A DNA stretch of 33,170 nucleotides from Spirochaetota bacterium. GTDB lineage: Bacteria > Spirochaetota > UBA4802 > JAFGDQ01. Below, one piece after another: positions 32,928 to 33,170 of the stretch (positions are counted from its first letter, which is position 1; the number at the start of each line of letters is the position of its first letter). The stretch is from positions 1-33,170 of the forward strand of contig JAFGSG010000064.1 of assembly GCA_016934735.1 (NCBI GenBank), in the 5' to 3' direction. The translations under genes were made by a program, and so were the position numbers. The notes under the pieces were generated by a model, which was given only the letters and a program-made list of their open reading frames with translations, made no database searches and had not been told where the DNA came from.

Positions 32928-33170
32928 TTTCTAATGCTCAGCCATGAGTCTTTATTGATTTTATAAAATGTTTCAAATAAAATACTGGCAGCATCTGTGA
33001 TGAGCTGTTCGGATTCACTGATATTGCAAAATGTATGTTCCATATTTATTCTTAAATAATTTTTAAAATTGCTTTTTAAATATTACAAGCCATCTCAAAA
33101 TTATATTTTGTTTGTTAAAATTGGAATACATTACTAAATTTTTGAGGACGCCTTTCAGACCTGATGTAAT
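32928..33170. other. Window-end region with decayed transposase DNA and R1 copy D
   Basis: Bases 32928-33050 may hold further degraded transposase sequence, since the frame resumes with stops, but no match is firm. R1 copy D occupies the end of the window. Confidence 0.5.
33091..33170 (-). repeat. R1 dispersed repeat, copy D, cut by the window end
   Basis: It starts CATCTCAAAATTATATTTTG, then has ATACATTACTAAATTTTTGA and GGACGCCTTTCAGACCTGATG-type sequence, in the same orientation as copy B. The inner segment GAGGACGCCTTTCAGACCTG is identical in B and D. The other arm would lie beyond the window. Confidence 0.8.

Noticed and set aside
5405..33170. CRISPR array
   Set aside because: Repeats found are either tandem coding repeats or dispersed palindromes; none shows regular repeat-spacer structure and there are no cas genes.

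Overview
The window is AT-rich bacterial DNA with widely spaced genes and many intergenic palindromes and dispersed repeats. Lipoproteins with relaxed lipoboxes, CsgG-like exported proteins, kelch-type lipoproteins, a large two-component and c-di-GMP content and an anaerobic-type redox gene set would fit a free-living Gram-negative anaerobe, possibly a Spirochaetota-like lineage. That placement is inference; no rRNA or other phylogenetic marker is present.

Layout. (1) Bases 1-5162, all minus strand: an ECF sigma factor, a translationally coupled membrane protein (probable anti-sigma), a CsgG-like exported protein, two paralogous six-repeat kelch lipoproteins and a second CsgG-like gene running off the window edge. 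This is the best candidate for an undescribed system, because the periplasmic part of the presumed anti-sigma resembles the CsgG-like domain encoded next to it. (2) 5163-7919: mostly non-coding, with a C10 tract, a strong terminator, one cytoplasmic hypothetical gene (5793-6479), a decayed 21-bp tandem repeat and a large palindrome. (3) 7920-10607: a complete Ca2+-type P-type ATPase. (4) 10973-16246: a Cache-HAMP histidine kinase and a receiver-histidine kinase hybrid (plus strand), converging on a stand-alone receiver and a NuoE-NuoF fusion flavoprotein (minus strand). The NuoE part has lost three of its four [2Fe-2S] ligands. (5) 16920-20649: a stand-alone radical SAM protein, a YjbQ-family protein and a ferredoxin-nitroreductase fusion. 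(6) 20796-26175: a small hypothetical gene, a two-gene exported-protein operon (the second gene is another CsgG-like protein) bracketed by 71-bp direct repeats, and a membrane GGDEF-EAL protein. (7) 26719-33170: a probable outer-membrane barrel protein, an IS3-type transposase remnant, a flavodoxin-fold iron-sulfur protein, a lipoprotein of the C45/acyltransferase Ntn-hydrolase type, an AraC-family regulator and an IS256-type transposase remnant.

A dispersed palindromic repeat family (called R1 here) occurs at least five times (about 5651, 10760, 18946, 26249 and 33091). The full copy has perfect 28-bp inverted arms. It looks like a MITE-type element. No tRNA, rRNA or CRISPR array was recognised.
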